Part shown: positions 15,868 through 25,800 of the stretch, one piece after another
How positions within the stretch are numbered: position 1 is the stretch's first letter
Layout of the letters: every line of letters starts with the position of its first letter
NCBI RefSeq assembly: GCF_001613365.1
Contig: NZ_BDCF01000045.1
Location: 1 to 64,000, forward strand
Source of the DNA: Nocardia xishanensis NBRC 101358
Lineage (GTDB): Bacteria > Actinomycetota > Actinomycetes > Mycobacteriales > Mycobacteriaceae
DNA: 64,000 nt
Reading direction: 5' to 3'
Made by a program: the position numbers and the translations under genes
The notes under the pieces: model-generated
Databases searched by the model: none
What the model saw: only the letters and a program-made list of their open reading frames with translations
Told to the model about the DNA's origin: nothing

Positions 15868-16614
15868 CTACGACCGGCGGCGCGCGCGGTTTCCGGTGGC
15901 CGCGCGGCGGCGTGAGCCGTTCGTCGAAGGCGGCCCGTCCTCGGCGGGCGCGCTGTTGTCGCTCGCGCCCTTGGACAACACGAGGGGCGGGCCGTCGCCG
16001 ATCGCGACGGCGGCGAGCCGTTCGCCCTTCGCCGGATCCAGTTCCGCGGGAACGCCGACGACGGGGGAGAGGTCGATGCCCTCGCCTGGCCCGAACACGC
16101 GGACGCCGCGATCGGCGCAGAAGCCGTCGAGATCGGCTCCGGGAGTGCAGGAGCCGTACATCAGCCGGACGCGTCCGGTGGCGGCACGGTCGGCGGCGCA
16201 GCGCAGCAGCTTCGCGCCGACGCCCGCGTTGCGGAACTCCGGCTCCACCGCGAGCACGCCCACCTTCATGAGACCGACGAGAGCGCGTGCCTGCGCGGCG
16301 GTTCCCCAAGGTTGCAGGCGTTGCACCACAAAGGCTTCCGGCCCGGCGTAGAGGCCGCCGATGACCTCGCGCTCGTGCTGGGCGACCAGGACCAGGCTGC
16401 GCGCGGCGACCGCGCCCGCCAGCCCGCCTCGGCTCGCGGCCGCCGAGATCGCGCGGACGGCCGAGGGCGCCATGCCGGAGGCGAGCAGACCGCGCCGCTG
16501 CGCCTGCGCGAGTTCCCGGCCGTAGCCGCCGAGCGGCGTCTCGCCGACGCCGGCCATGGCGCACCACCGCCGGTAGTTGCCCTCGATCTCCGCCGCCGAC
16601 GCGTACGAGATCAT
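15868..16614 (-). CDS. GNAT family N-acetyltransferase
   Basis: ATG 16614 (MISYASAAEIEGNYRRWCAM) gives 248 residues, with a purine-rich AGGGCGA just upstream. The acetyl-CoA site reads VGVLAVEPEFRNAGVGAKLL (motif A, R/Q-x-x-G-x-G/A as RNAGVG). The C-terminal part holds a Gly/Pro-rich region and a basic tail ending RRRAATGNRARRRS, which is longer than a minimal GNAT. Substrate not predictable. It stands alone. Confidence 0.75.
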   Translation of the reverse strand: MISYASAAEIEGNYRRWCAMAGVGETPLGGYGRELAQAQRRGLLASGMAPSAVRAISAAASRGGLAGAVAARSLVLVAQHEREVIGGLYAGPEAFVVQRLQPWGTAAQARALVGLMKVGVLAVEPEFRNAGVGAKLLRCAADRAATGRVRLMYGSCTPGADLDGFCADRGVRVFGPGEGIDLSPVVGVPAELDPAKGERLAAVAIGDGPPLVLSKGASDNSAPAEDGPPSTNGSRRRAATGNRARRRS

Positions 16615-16858
16615 CACTCGCCCTGGTGAACCCATGTGCACAACCCCTTACAGCTACCCTGGGACCGGCCTGCGGCACCGTGGTCACCCTGGCGAACTCG
16701 CATCCGCCGAGCGCGTTGCCCCGTGTTCGCGGGCGCGGCGAGAACCGCCGCGTGCGTCACGGTTCGCCGCAGCGCCGATTGGCGTCACTCAGTGTACAGT
16801 TGTGCACCCAGAATCGTGCCGCCCGGGAAGGGCATTCGCCTCTCGCGGCACCGGCGAG

Positions 16859-18904
16859 TCAGCTCACCAGCCCCCTGCGGTCCAGCAGCGGTTCGATCTC
16901 GGGGGCCCGTCCGCGGAAGGACTCGAAGGCCGCGAGCGGATCCACCGAGCCGCCACGGGAGAGCAGTTCACGCCGGAAGATCTCGCCCTTCTCGCGGACG
17001 GGCGCTGCGCCGTCCTCGAACCACCGCACGGTATCCGCGTCCAGCACCTCGCTCCAGATGTAGGAGTAATAGCCCGCCGCGTAACCGCCGGAGAAGATGT
17101 GGGCGAAGTATCCGGTCCGGTAGCGCGGCGGGATCGTCGCCATGGCCACGCCCGCCTTCTCCAGCGCCTGCTCCTCGAACGCCTCGGCGTCCACGTCGGC
17201 CAGTGCGTCGGGGCCGGGGACGCGATGCCACGCCCAGTCGAGCAGCGCCGCGGCCAGATACTCGACGGTGCGGAAACCCTCGCCGAAGCGCTCGGCCGCA
17301 GCCATCCGCTCGACCAGCTCGGCGGGCATCGGCGCGCCCGTTTCGACGTGCTTGGCGTAGTTGGCCAGCACCTCCGGCCTGCTCATCCACATCTCGTTGA
17401 CCTGCGAAGGGAATTCGACGAAGTCGCGCGGCACCTCGGTCCCCGCGAAGAAGGGGAATCGGACGTCCGAAAACAGGCCGTGCAGGGCGTGGCCGAACTC
17501 GTGGAAGAGCGTCCGGACGTTGTCCCAGGTGAGCAGGGCGGGCGCACCGGCGGGCGGCTTCGCGATGTTCAGGTTGTTGACCACCACCGGCCGGGTGCCG
17601 AGCAGCCGGGACTGGCTGACCAGTTCGTTCATCCACGCTCCGCCGCGCTTGGACGGCCTGGCGAAGAAATCGCCGAGGAAGAGTCCGAGCGCGCTGCCGT
17701 CGGCGTCGAACACCTCGAAGACGCGGACCTGCGGGTGATAGCCCACCAAGTCGTCGCGCTCCGCGAAAGTGATCCCGTAGACCTGCTCGGCGGCGAAGAA
17801 CACACCGTCGCGCAGCACCCGCTCGAGTTCGAAGTAGGGGCGCAGCGCCTCTGTGTCCAGCGAAAACCGTTCCGCCTTGAGCTTTTCCGACCAGAACTGC
17901 CAATCCCATGCGCACAGCTCGGCCTCCGCGTCGTCCGCGCGCATGGCCGCGGCGAGTTCCGCCGCCTCTCGTTCGGCGTTGGCGACCGCCGGTGCCACCA
18001 GCCTGCCGAGCATGTCCTCCACCGCGGCCGCCGTCTTCGCGGTCTGGTCCTCCACCGCGTACGCCGCGTGGTCCGGATAGCCGAGCAGCGCTGCCCGCTC
18101 GGCCCGCAAGGCGGCGATGCGAACGGCGAGGGCTGCGTTGCGGCCATCCGCGCCGAACCCGCGCCCGAGCGAGGCCGCCAGCATACGGCGTCGCACGTCG
18201 CGGTCGGCGAGCTCGGCGAGCACGGGCTGATTCGAGACGTTCTGGAGGCGCAGCGCCCACGCGCCATCCCTGCCCAGCGCGCGGGCGTTCTCGGCCGCGG
18301 CGGTCACCGCGGACGACCCGAGGCCGGACAGCTCATCCTCGTGTTCGACCACGAGCGTCGCCGCGTTCGTCGCCGCGAGCAGATTCTGACCGAACTCGGT
18401 TGCCGCCGCGGCCAATTCGGCGTTGAGCTCGCGCAACCCGGCTTGCCCACCGGCATCCAGCCGCGCGCCCGCCCGGACGAACCGGATGTGGTACTGCTCC
18501 AGCAGCCGCGCCTCCTCGGCATCGAGCCCGAGCTCGGCGCGCCGCTGATGCAGCGAGTCGATCCTGGCGAACAGCTTCGGATCGAGATACACCGCGTCCC
18601 GGTGCGCGGCCAGCCGCGGCGAGATCTCCGCCTCGATCGCCTCGATCCGCTCGCTCGAATCCGAACTCACCACATTGAAGAACACATTCAGCACCCGCGT
18701 CAGCAGCGCACCCGAACGCTCCAGCGCCACAACGGTATCGGCGAACGTCGGCGCGCCGCCCCCTGCCGTGATCGCCCCGATCTCGGCCAGCTGCTCCGCC
18801 ATCCCCCGCTCGAACGCGGGCAGATAATGCTCGTCGCGAATCTCCGCGAACGGCGGCAGCTCGTAGGGCAGCGCACTGCGCTCGAAGAACGGGTTGCTCG
18901 TCAT
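16859..18904 (-). CDS. M3 family metallopeptidase (peptidyl-dipeptidase Dcp-like)
   Basis: The 681-residue protein has the M3 zinc motif FHEFGHALHGLFSD at about residue 465 (HExxH) with the downstream Glu region WMSRPEVLANYA. N-terminal helices (LPPFAEIRDEHYLPAFERGM) and C-terminal YFAHIFSGGYAAGYYSYIWS are also typical. Family members are cytoplasmic oligopeptidases that cut dipeptides or short peptides. No signal peptide is visible. It starts with ATG and stands alone next to a divergent small DUF6191-like gene. Confidence 0.9.
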   Translation of the reverse strand: MTSNPFFERSALPYELPPFAEIRDEHYLPAFERGMAEQLAEIGAITAGGGAPTFADTVVALERSGALLTRVLNVFFNVVSSDSSERIEAIEAEISPRLAAHRDAVYLDPKLFARIDSLHQRRAELGLDAEEARLLEQYHIRFVRAGARLDAGGQAGLRELNAELAAAATEFGQNLLAATNAATLVVEHEDELSGLGSSAVTAAAENARALGRDGAWALRLQNVSNQPVLAELADRDVRRRMLAASLGRGFGADGRNAALAVRIAALRAERAALLGYPDHAAYAVEDQTAKTAAAVEDMLGRLVAPAVANAEREAAELAAAMRADDAEAELCAWDWQFWSEKLKAERFSLDTEALRPYFELERVLRDGVFFAAEQVYGITFAERDDLVGYHPQVRVFEVFDADGSALGLFLGDFFARPSKRGGAWMNELVSQSRLLGTRPVVVNNLNIAKPPAGAPALLTWDNVRTLFHEFGHALHGLFSDVRFPFFAGTEVPRDFVEFPSQVNEMWMSRPEVLANYAKHVETGAPMPAELVERMAAAERFGEGFRTVEYLAAALLDWAWHRVPGPDALADVDAEAFEEQALEKAGVAMATIPPRYRTGYFAHIFSGGYAAGYYSYIWSEVLDADTVRWFEDGAAPVREKGEIFRRELLSRGGSVDPLAAFESFRGRAPEIEPLLDRRGLVS

Positions 18905-18999
18905 GAATGAACTCTATGCCCGGCCGCCACACCCCGAACAAGGGTTTCCCGCACCTCCGACCGAACACCAGGCCGAGGGTGCGGGGCTATCGTGGAGGC

Positions 19000-19161
19000 G
19001 TGGGTGTCATCGGTGAGCTGTTCCCGGGTAAGAAGCTGACCGACGAGGGCAGTGGGGACAGCGATGGGCAGGGGTATGAGCCGCGCGTCGATGTGGATCT
19101 GGACGCGGGCGTGGTGCGGTTGTCCCGCCCGGCGCGCGCGGAGGACCAGCCGAGCGAGTGA
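19000..19161 (+). CDS. Small DUF6191-like protein
   Basis: GTG 19000 follows GGAGG closely and gives 53 residues: VGVIGELFPGKKLTDEGSGD, then an acidic middle and VDVDLDAGVVRLSRPARAED. The GxIxELFxPGKKxxxE start with DVDLDAGVV resembles small actinobacterial DUF6191 proteins. The open frame extends further upstream but without coding character. Function unknown. Confidence 0.55.
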   Translation: MGVIGELFPGKKLTDEGSGDSDGQGYEPRVDVDLDAGVVRLSRPARAEDQPSE

Positions 19162-19231
19162 GTTTCACGCCGCCCTGCAGTCGAGTTGCGTCGTAGCACT
19201 TCGCGTTGTCCGACCAGGCGTGACCTCGGCC

Positions 19232-20479
19232 TCATGTTCGAATGGTGGTCCACAATGCGCTGATCGGGAGGCAGGACAAGCCGTCGCCGAATGGAAGCTG
19301 CTGGTCACCGCAATAGAGGATGAAGCCGGCGTGAAAACGATCGCCCAAACGACGTTGCAGCATGCGTAGGCTTCGGAAGTCGTCGGTTCGAATTGTCTCG
19401 GCTGCTTTGACTTCGATCGCGACGATCCGGCCGGCATCGTCCTCGAGAACAGCATCGACTTCGTAACCGTCTCGGTCTCGATAGTGATGAAGTCGAGCCA
19501 TGGTCTGGCTCCAGGTGAGCTGACGGGTGAGCTCGCCGAGCACGAATGTTTCGATGAGACCCCCTGTGGCAGCGTCGTTCGTGACTCCGGCGAGTAGATG
19601 GGCGGCAAGTCCGGAATCGTTGAAAACGAGTTTGGCTGTGGCGGTCGCTCGCGCGGTAGCATTCGCCGACCACGCAGGGATTATTCGGACCAGGTAGACG
19701 ACCTCCAGCAGAGCCACGTACTCGCGCGTTGTCGTGACTGGCATGCCCAGGTCCGAAGCCAGGCGACTGTAGTTCAACAATCCGCCGCTCTGCGCGGCCA
19801 GAGCTGCGATCAGGCGCCGCATATCCGAGCGGCGCTGAATATCGGCCACTTGGTGGATGTCTCGGCTCATGATGTCATCGAGATAGGACTTGAAGAACTG
19901 CGCGCGGCGCCGGGGTGCGGGGCGGCGCAGCGCTTCGGGATAGCCGCCGCGGGATGCAAGATCGAAATAGTCCTTGCGGCGGACGTCGGATGGCTCGACT
20001 CGTAGGCTACTGCCTTCGGCAAATGCCGCATCGATGAAGCCGTCCGAGGCGCCGAGAATCTCGCCCTGTGACAGCGGGAAAAGCTCGACTGTTTCGGAGC
20101 GTCCGGGCAGGGCGTCCGGAAGTTCGCTGAGTCCGAGGAGTCGTGCCGAACCAGTCAACAGGAATCGGCCGGGGCGAGGGTCCCGATCAACCGCATGCTT
20201 GATCGCCAGCCACAGTTCTGGTACACGCTGTACTTCATCGATCAGCATGGTGCCAGGAGCATCGAGAAAGGCGACCGGGTCGGCAGTGGCCGACGCTCGG
20301 GTTCGGGGGTCGTCGAGATACCTTTTGACGGCGTCCGGGCGATCGGCCAGGCATCGTTCGGCGAGGGTGCTTTTGCCCGTTTGACGTGCGCCGTTGATGA
20401 TGACGACGCGGGTGTCCGTGAGCGCTTCCAGCACTAACTCGGCGGCTCGTCTCGGCAGGTAGTCGACGGCTTGTCGCAT
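19232..20479 (-). CDS. AAA ATPase with DUF4143 domain
   Basis: ATG 20479 (MRQAVDYLPRRAAELVLEAL) gives 415 residues, the normal length for this family; longer starts run into the repeat array. Walker A is IINGARQTGKSTLAE, Walker B MLIDEVQRVPEL, and sensor-like LLTGSARLLGLSE follows. The C-terminal DUF4143 part includes YLDDIMSRDIHQVADIQRR and FNDSGLAAHLLAG, with ALLEVVYLVRIIPAW. DEVDAVLEDDAGRIVAIEVKA-type residues (here YEVDAVLEDD, then VAIEVKA) look like a nuclease-like PD-(D/E)xK tail. Function of these ATPases is unclear. The promoter region consists of 23-bp repeats. Confidence 0.85.
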   Translation of the reverse strand: MRQAVDYLPRRAAELVLEALTDTRVVIINGARQTGKSTLAERCLADRPDAVKRYLDDPRTRASATADPVAFLDAPGTMLIDEVQRVPELWLAIKHAVDRDPRPGRFLLTGSARLLGLSELPDALPGRSETVELFPLSQGEILGASDGFIDAAFAEGSSLRVEPSDVRRKDYFDLASRGGYPEALRRPAPRRRAQFFKSYLDDIMSRDIHQVADIQRRSDMRRLIAALAAQSGGLLNYSRLASDLGMPVTTTREYVALLEVVYLVRIIPAWSANATARATATAKLVFNDSGLAAHLLAGVTNDAATGGLIETFVLGELTRQLTWSQTMARLHHYRDRDGYEVDAVLEDDAGRIVAIEVKAAETIRTDDFRSLRMLQRRLGDRFHAGFILYCGDQQLPFGDGLSCLPISALWTTIRT

Positions 20480-20499
20480 TCCGTGATCATACGGATCGG

Positions 20500-20637
20500 T
20501 CGTCGATCTGCCGACAGGCAGGCCGTCGATCTGCCGAGGGGTTGAGCGTCGTTTTGCGCAGGAGTTCGCCGTCGATCTGCCGAAGCGCATGTCGATGATC
20601 TGCCGGTCAGTATGCCGTCGATCTGCCGATCGCTCTC
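20500..20637. repeat. Six-unit 23-bp direct repeat array
   Basis: Six units begin at 20500, 20523, 20546, 20569, 20592 and 20615, exactly 23 bp apart. The core is CCGTCGATCTGCCGA followed by 8 variable bases. Units 2, 4 and 6 match the core exactly, unit 1 differs at one base, unit 5 at several and unit 3 is degenerate. The array ends 20 bp before the start codon of the DUF4143 ATPase on the minus strand. The period is about two helical turns, so all sites would face the same side, as in a multi-site operator or iteron set. Confidence 0.8.
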
Positions 20638-20843
20638 GGGCGCGGGAAGTCGAGATCGACACGGGCGGGTACCGCAGGAGTGACGTGCGGCGACCGGAGG
20701 AATACGTCGCGGGCCGCTCCTGGCATGACGCCACCGACTTGCCGAAGATCCCGGATGGCCAGTGCGGGGTGGCAGCGGTCAGTGAATCGTTCACGCGTCA
20801 GCGATTTCGGTGCGGGTCGATGAGGTCTCGGCGCCATTGCCCC

Positions 20844-21010
20844 TCAGCCGGTTTCGGCGAGGGCGGGGCGGGGTTGGCGGCGGGTGAGGAGCCAGCCGAC
20901 GGCGGTGGCGAGGGGACCATCAGGACGTCGTAAACGGCGGCGGGGACGGCCGTTTCGGTGCTGTGGAGGACGCTGATGGCGATGGTGATGTTGTGGATGC
21001 CCACTTCCAT
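20844..21010 (-). pseudogene. C-terminal remnant of a BASS (bile acid:sodium symporter-like) transporter
   Basis: On the minus strand MEVGIHNITIAISVLHSTET and AVPAAVYDVLMVP match the last transmembrane part of BASS transporters; the intact copy at 61863-62759 has MEIGIHNATLAIAVAVSALG. After VLMVP homology continues one base out of frame as LATAVGWLLTRRQPRPALAE and a stop. A stop also lies just upstream of the conserved block. The gene is truncated and frame-shifted. Confidence 0.65.
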
Positions 21011-21170
21011 GGAGCAGGCGGTCGTCTACGCCGAGCGAAAAGTCCGTAGCTTCTTCGGCATCCGCGGGCAGGGCCCACATCTGAGACCAGTACGTTTCAG
21101 AGTGAGTGAAAGAGTAGCGGGATGTGACCTACGTCGCGACCGGTTCGGAGTGCGCGGAGGCCCTCTGAGA

Positions 21171-21206
21171 ACGAAAACCCTTCCGCTCGCGGGGAAGGGG
21201 TTTCGT
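21171..21206. terminator. Hairpin terminator
   Basis: ACGAAA-a-CCCTTCC (21171-21184) pairs with GGAAGGG-g-TTTCGT (21193-21206): a 13-pair stem with one mismatch and an 8-nt loop. The arms carry A and T runs at the base, so it can act on either strand. It lies just after the stop of the minus-strand secreted protein gene. Confidence 0.75.
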
Positions 21207-21232
21207 CATCCGGCACGTATCGTCCGAGATTC

Positions 21233-21439
21233 CTACTTGCCGGAACCGCTCGCCGACAGCGAGAGCAGCAGGCAGTCCCAGTGCGGAGCGCCGCCGGGGC
21301 AGCCCGGATTGGCGACCCGCTCCGACTGCTGAGCCGGCTCGGCGGGCTCCAGCGGGATGGCCGACGCGGGCACGGCGGTGGCCAAGGGAGCCAGCAGGAT
21401 GGCGCCGGTGAACATGCCGGCGCGAAGGTACCTGCGCAT
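21233..21439 (-). CDS. Small secreted protein
   Basis: ATG 21439 follows AAAGGA and gives 68 residues. The N-terminus is a classic Sec signal (MRRYLRAGMFTGAILLAPLA, TAVPASA) with cleavage expected after ASA. The mature part is about 40 residues with two Cys (PGCPGGAPHWDCLLLSLS), which may form one disulfide. A hairpin terminator lies 27 bp downstream. Function unknown. Confidence 0.65.
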   Translation of the reverse strand: MRRYLRAGMFTGAILLAPLATAVPASAIPLEPAEPAQQSERVANPGCPGGAPHWDCLLLSLSASGSGK

Positions 21440-21633
21440 CGAGAGATTCCTTTCGGGCGGCAAGGGGTGGCCGCTACCGCAGACGCTATCGACCGCGACG
21501 AGGTCGCGGACAGACGACGAAACGTGCGCCACCGAAACTGGGGTCGGCGTATCCGCGCGTCATCGCCCTGCGTGAACGCCCAACGACCTGGCATTATCGA
21601 CTTTCCCGGCCGGGGATCTTGCACAATCGGTAT

Positions 21634-22371
21634 ATGGCCAAGCCCTGCTTGCTCTTGCAGTTGCGGCCCGAGCGCGCCGCGGCGGACGACGAGTACAGCG
21701 CGATCCTGCGCGCAGGCGAGCTCGACGCCTGCGATGTGGTGCGGGTGCAGATGGACGAGGAGTTCCCGCATATCGAGCTCGACGACTATTCGGCGGTCAT
21801 CGTCGGTGGCGGACCGAGCAACGTCAGCAGCCCCGACGACGACAAGTACGACTATCAGAAGCGCTTCGAGCCCCGGCTGAAGAAGCTGATGATCGAGATC
21901 GTCGGCCGCGACTTCCCGTATCTGGGCGCCTGCTACGGGCTCGGCATTCTCGCCGACACGCTCGGCGGGAAGGTCGGTGGTGACCGGTACGGCGAGACAG
22001 CGGGCGCGCAGACCATCGAGTTCACCGAGCGCGCCGATGACGACCCGCTGCTGCACGATCTCCCGCGTTCGTTCCGCGCCTTCGTCGGCCACAAGGAGGC
22101 CTGCCAGGACGTGCCCCCCGGCGCGACCCTGCTGGCGGGCTCCTCCAGCTGCCCGGTGCAGATGATCCGGACCGGGCAACACGTCTACGCGACCCAGTTC
22201 CACCCCGAGCTGGATGGCAACGGCCTCGCTATCCGCATCGAGGCGTATCGCCACGCCGGGTACTTCGCCCCCGAGGAAGCGGACTACCTCACAGAACTCG
22301 GTCACCGCGAATCAATCACGGTGCCACCCGAAATACTGCGCCGGTTCGTCGTCCGATACCGCGGCGACTAG
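21634..22371 (+). CDS. Class I glutamine amidotransferase-like protein
   Basis: The 245-residue protein has the class I GATase triad: Cys100 in YLGACYGLGIL, His190 in TQFHPELDG and Glu192. GGGPSNVSSPDDD marks the start of the domain. It resembles the free-standing GMP synthase-like amidotransferases (GuaA N-domain type) rather than the full GuaA, as no synthetase domain follows. It may deaminate glutamine for an unknown partner or cleave gamma-glutamyl bonds. ATG 21634 is chosen over an upstream TTG because homology begins there. It precedes the NRPS on the same strand by 430 bp. Confidence 0.82.
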   Translation: MAKPCLLLQLRPERAAADDEYSAILRAGELDACDVVRVQMDEEFPHIELDDYSAVIVGGGPSNVSSPDDDKYDYQKRFEPRLKKLMIEIVGRDFPYLGACYGLGILADTLGGKVGGDRYGETAGAQTIEFTERADDDPLLHDLPRSFRAFVGHKEACQDVPPGATLLAGSSSCPVQMIRTGQHVYATQFHPELDGNGLAIRIEAYRHAGYFAPEEADYLTELGHRESITVPPEILRRFVVRYRGD

Positions 22372-22801
22372 CCGGGGCACGGCCCGGCGCGTGAAGACGG
22401 CGGTCCGCACCCGAATCGCCCCGAGCCGTCCGAAGCTACCTCCGAGTGATCCCGCAACGGTTTGTGCCGTGCGTCACCGGCGAAATCGGCGTGACGTCTC
22501 GGCGGCGCGACCGCGTCCCGACCGCCACTCCGCCGACCGGCGGGCGCGGGCCGGGTGTCTGGGTCACGCTGTCATGTGGCTAAGATCTGGCAATCGTTGA
22601 GGCAGGTCCCTGCCTGGGCATATGTCGCTGACACGTCACTACGGCGCGACCTGTGGTCTGATAGGGGCCGAAATTGCCCCGACAATCGATTCCTTCTTGC
22701 TTTGTTCGACACCGGCCCGCTCGAGGGCGGACCGGATCCGGCCGGGTTCGTGGGTCTCGACGAAACCCGTGGGCAGGACGCGAGAGGGATGTAGTACTCG
22801 G
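22372..22801. other. Spacer upstream of the NRPS, likely holding its promoter
   Basis: No gene is supported. The NRPS frame stays open back to 22622 but the sequence before 22802 has no NRPS homology and weak coding bias. GC falls somewhat around 22,560-22,640, where a promoter may lie, but I see no convincing -35/-10 pair or known operator. Confidence 0.4.
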
Positions 22802-25800
22802 ATGGATGGAGTTCGTCGTGCTGTTCGGGGTCGAATTCGTCGCAGGTCGAGTAATCCGCTCTTCGTCCAACTGCTGACCGCCGCTGTCGAGTCGGCGGCC
22901 GATTCGATAGCGATCTCCTATGATCCGACCGGCGAACCGGGCGATCGGCGCGAACTCACCTACACCGAGCTGGACCAAGCCTCGTCGCGGCTGGCGCGTG
23001 ACCTGATCGACCGTGACATCGGCCCGGGTGACGTCGTCGCCGTCGGATTCACCCGTTCGATCGAGTCGGTGCTCGCCGTCTGGGCTATCGCCAAGACCGG
23101 GGCGGCCTACGTGCCGGTCGACCCCGCCCTGCCCGCGGAACGCATCGCCTACGTCGTCGCCGACTCGCGCGCCGTGCTCGGTCTCACCGCCACCACGCAC
23201 CGCCCGCTGCTCGGTGACGGCGTCGAATGGCTCGAGCTCGACGATCCCCGGCACCGGGAGCGGATCGCGGCGCGGGCCGCGCACCCGATCTCCTACGTCG
23301 ATCGGGTCAGGGTGCTGACCGAACAGCATCCGGCCTACGTCATCTACACCTCCGGTTCGACCGGTCGCCCGAAGGGCGTCGTCGTGACGCACGCCGGTCT
23401 CGCGAGTCTCGTCACCGCCGTCCGGGAGCGCTACGCGGTGGACGCCGCTGCCCGGGTCCTGCACGTGTGCTCGCCGAACTTCGACGTCTCGGTGCTCGAG
23501 CTGCTGCTCGCCTTCGGCGCGGGCGCGACGCTGGTGGTGTCGCCGCCGACGGTGTTCGGCGGCGCCGATCTCGCCGACCTGCTCCGCCGCGAGCGCGTCA
23601 CCCACCTGCTGATCACGCCCGCCGCGCTGGAGTCGGTCGATCCGGCCGGGCTCGACGCGCTGCGCGTGGTGGTCGTCGCCGGTGACGCGTTCGGTCCCGC
23701 GCTGGTCGAACGGTGGGCGGCCTCCGGCCGGTCGTTCTACAACGGCTACGGTCCTACCGAGGCCACCATCCTCGCGACCGGCAGCACCCAACTGGAGCCC
23801 GGCCATCCGATCACCATCGGCGCCGCCATGCCCGGCGTCGGCGCGGTGGTGCTGGACGCGCGGTTGCGTCCGGTGCCGCCCGAAGTGACCGGCGAGCTGT
23901 ATCTGTCCGGCCCCGCGCTGGCGCAGGGCTACCTCGGGCGCGCGGCACTCACGGCGGAACGGTTCGTGGCCAGCCCGTTCGGCGGGGAAGCCGGCGCGCG
24001 CATGTACCGCACCGGCGACCTGGTGCGCCGCACCGCGGACGGCGACTTCGAATACCTCGGCCGCACCGATTTCCAGGTGAAGATCCGCGGCTTCCGCATC
24101 GAACTCGGGGAGATCGACGCCGCGCTCACCGCGCACCCCGATGTCGACTACGCCGCGACGCTGGGCAAGGTCGCGCCATCGGGCGCCACGGTGCTGGTCT
24201 CCTATGTCCTTGCCAGGGAAGGTGTTTCGCTGGACACCGGCGAACTGTCCCGTTTCGCCGGCGCGTCGCTGCCCGGCCACATGGTGCCCTCCGCGTTCGT
24301 GGCGCTCGACGCGATCCCTTTGACCGCCAACGGAAAACTGGATCGGCAGGCGTTGCCGGAGCCGGTGTTCGAGGCGGCGGTGTCGCGTGCCCCGCAGGGG
24401 GAGGTCGAATCCCGGATCGCAGAACTGTTCGCGCAGGTGCTCGGCGTGCGGCGAGTCGGGGCGGAGGATTCGTTCTTCGCCGCGGGCGGCGACAGCATTC
24501 TGTCCATTCAGCTGGTGTCGCGAGCCAGGGCGGCGGGTATCTCCTTCACCCCGCAAGACGTGTTCGAGCACCGCACCGTCGCCGGGCTGGCGCGCGTCGC
24601 GGTGGTCGGCGCCGAGTCCGTGCCGAAGCTCGCCGAGTTGCCGGGCGGCGGGGTCGGCGAGATCCCGTTGACGCCGGTGCTGGCCGCCTACTTGGCCGGT
24701 GGCAGGTCGTTCGGCCGATTCACCCAGCACATGGTGCTCGCGCTCCCCGAGCGCATCGACCGCGCGGGCCTGGTGGCCACGCTCGCCGCGGTGCTCGACC
24801 ACCACGACATCCTGCGCGCTCAGCTCCGGCCCGTCGACGGGCAATGGCGGCTGCGTACCCTCCCCGTGGGTGCGGTGGACGCGGACGCGCTGATCACCTG
24901 CGTCGATGTGCCCGCGGGACTCGGCCTCGAAGAGTTGTCCGAAATCGCGAGCGCCGCAATGGATTCCGCTCTGGACACGCTCGATCCGGCGGCCGCGCGG
25001 ATGATCGCCTGCACCTGGCTGTCCCGCCCGGACGGCCGGGACGCACTGATCGTCGCCGCGCATCACTATGTGATCGACGGCGTGTCGTGGCGAATCCTGA
25101 TCGCCGATCTGGTGGCGGCGTGGGCGCAACGCGATGGCGGCCACCGGATCACCCTGCCCGCCGTCGGCACGTCGTTCCGGCGTTGGGCGTACGGTCTGGT
25201 CGAGGCGGCCACGGATCGCACCGGCGAATTGTCCTACTGGCAGCGAACTCTCGCCGTCGACGATCCGCCGCTCGGCGCGCGTGCGCTGGATCCGGCCCAC
25301 GACACGTCGGACACAGTGCGGCGCTTCACCATTACCGTGCCCGCCGGTGTCACTCACGCGGTGTTGACCGAACTGCCGACGGTGTACCGGGCCGGGGTCA
25401 ACGACGGCCTACTCGCGGCGTTGGCGTTGGCGACGCGCGCCTGGCGCGCGAACAGGGGCGTCGACGCCGCCGCGACCAGGGTGCGGCTCGAAGGCCACGG
25501 CCGCGAGGAGGCCACCGTCGCGGGCGCCGACCTGACCCGCACCGTCGGCTGGTTCACCACCATGTACCCGGTGGCGCTCGACCTGTCCGGCATCGATCCC
25601 GAGGCGGCCTGGCGCGGCGGCGCGGCGACCGCGGCGCTGCTCAAGGCGGTGAAGGAGCAGCTGATCACGGTGCCGGACAAGGGCATCGGCTTCGGCATGC
25701 TTCGGTACCTGAACCCCGACACCGCGGCCGGACTCGAGGGTGCGCTCGGCCAGATCGGCTTCAACTATCTCGGCAAGATCTCCACGGGTGACGTCCCGGA

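Noticed and set aside
20500..20637. CRISPR array
   Set aside because: Repeats are 15 bp with only 8 bp between them, repeats vary, and no cas gene is near. This does not fit CRISPR.
22622..22801. NRPS start at 22622
   Set aside because: The frame is open but the 60 added residues show no NRPS similarity and weak coding bias. ATG 22802 begins the conserved basic leader.
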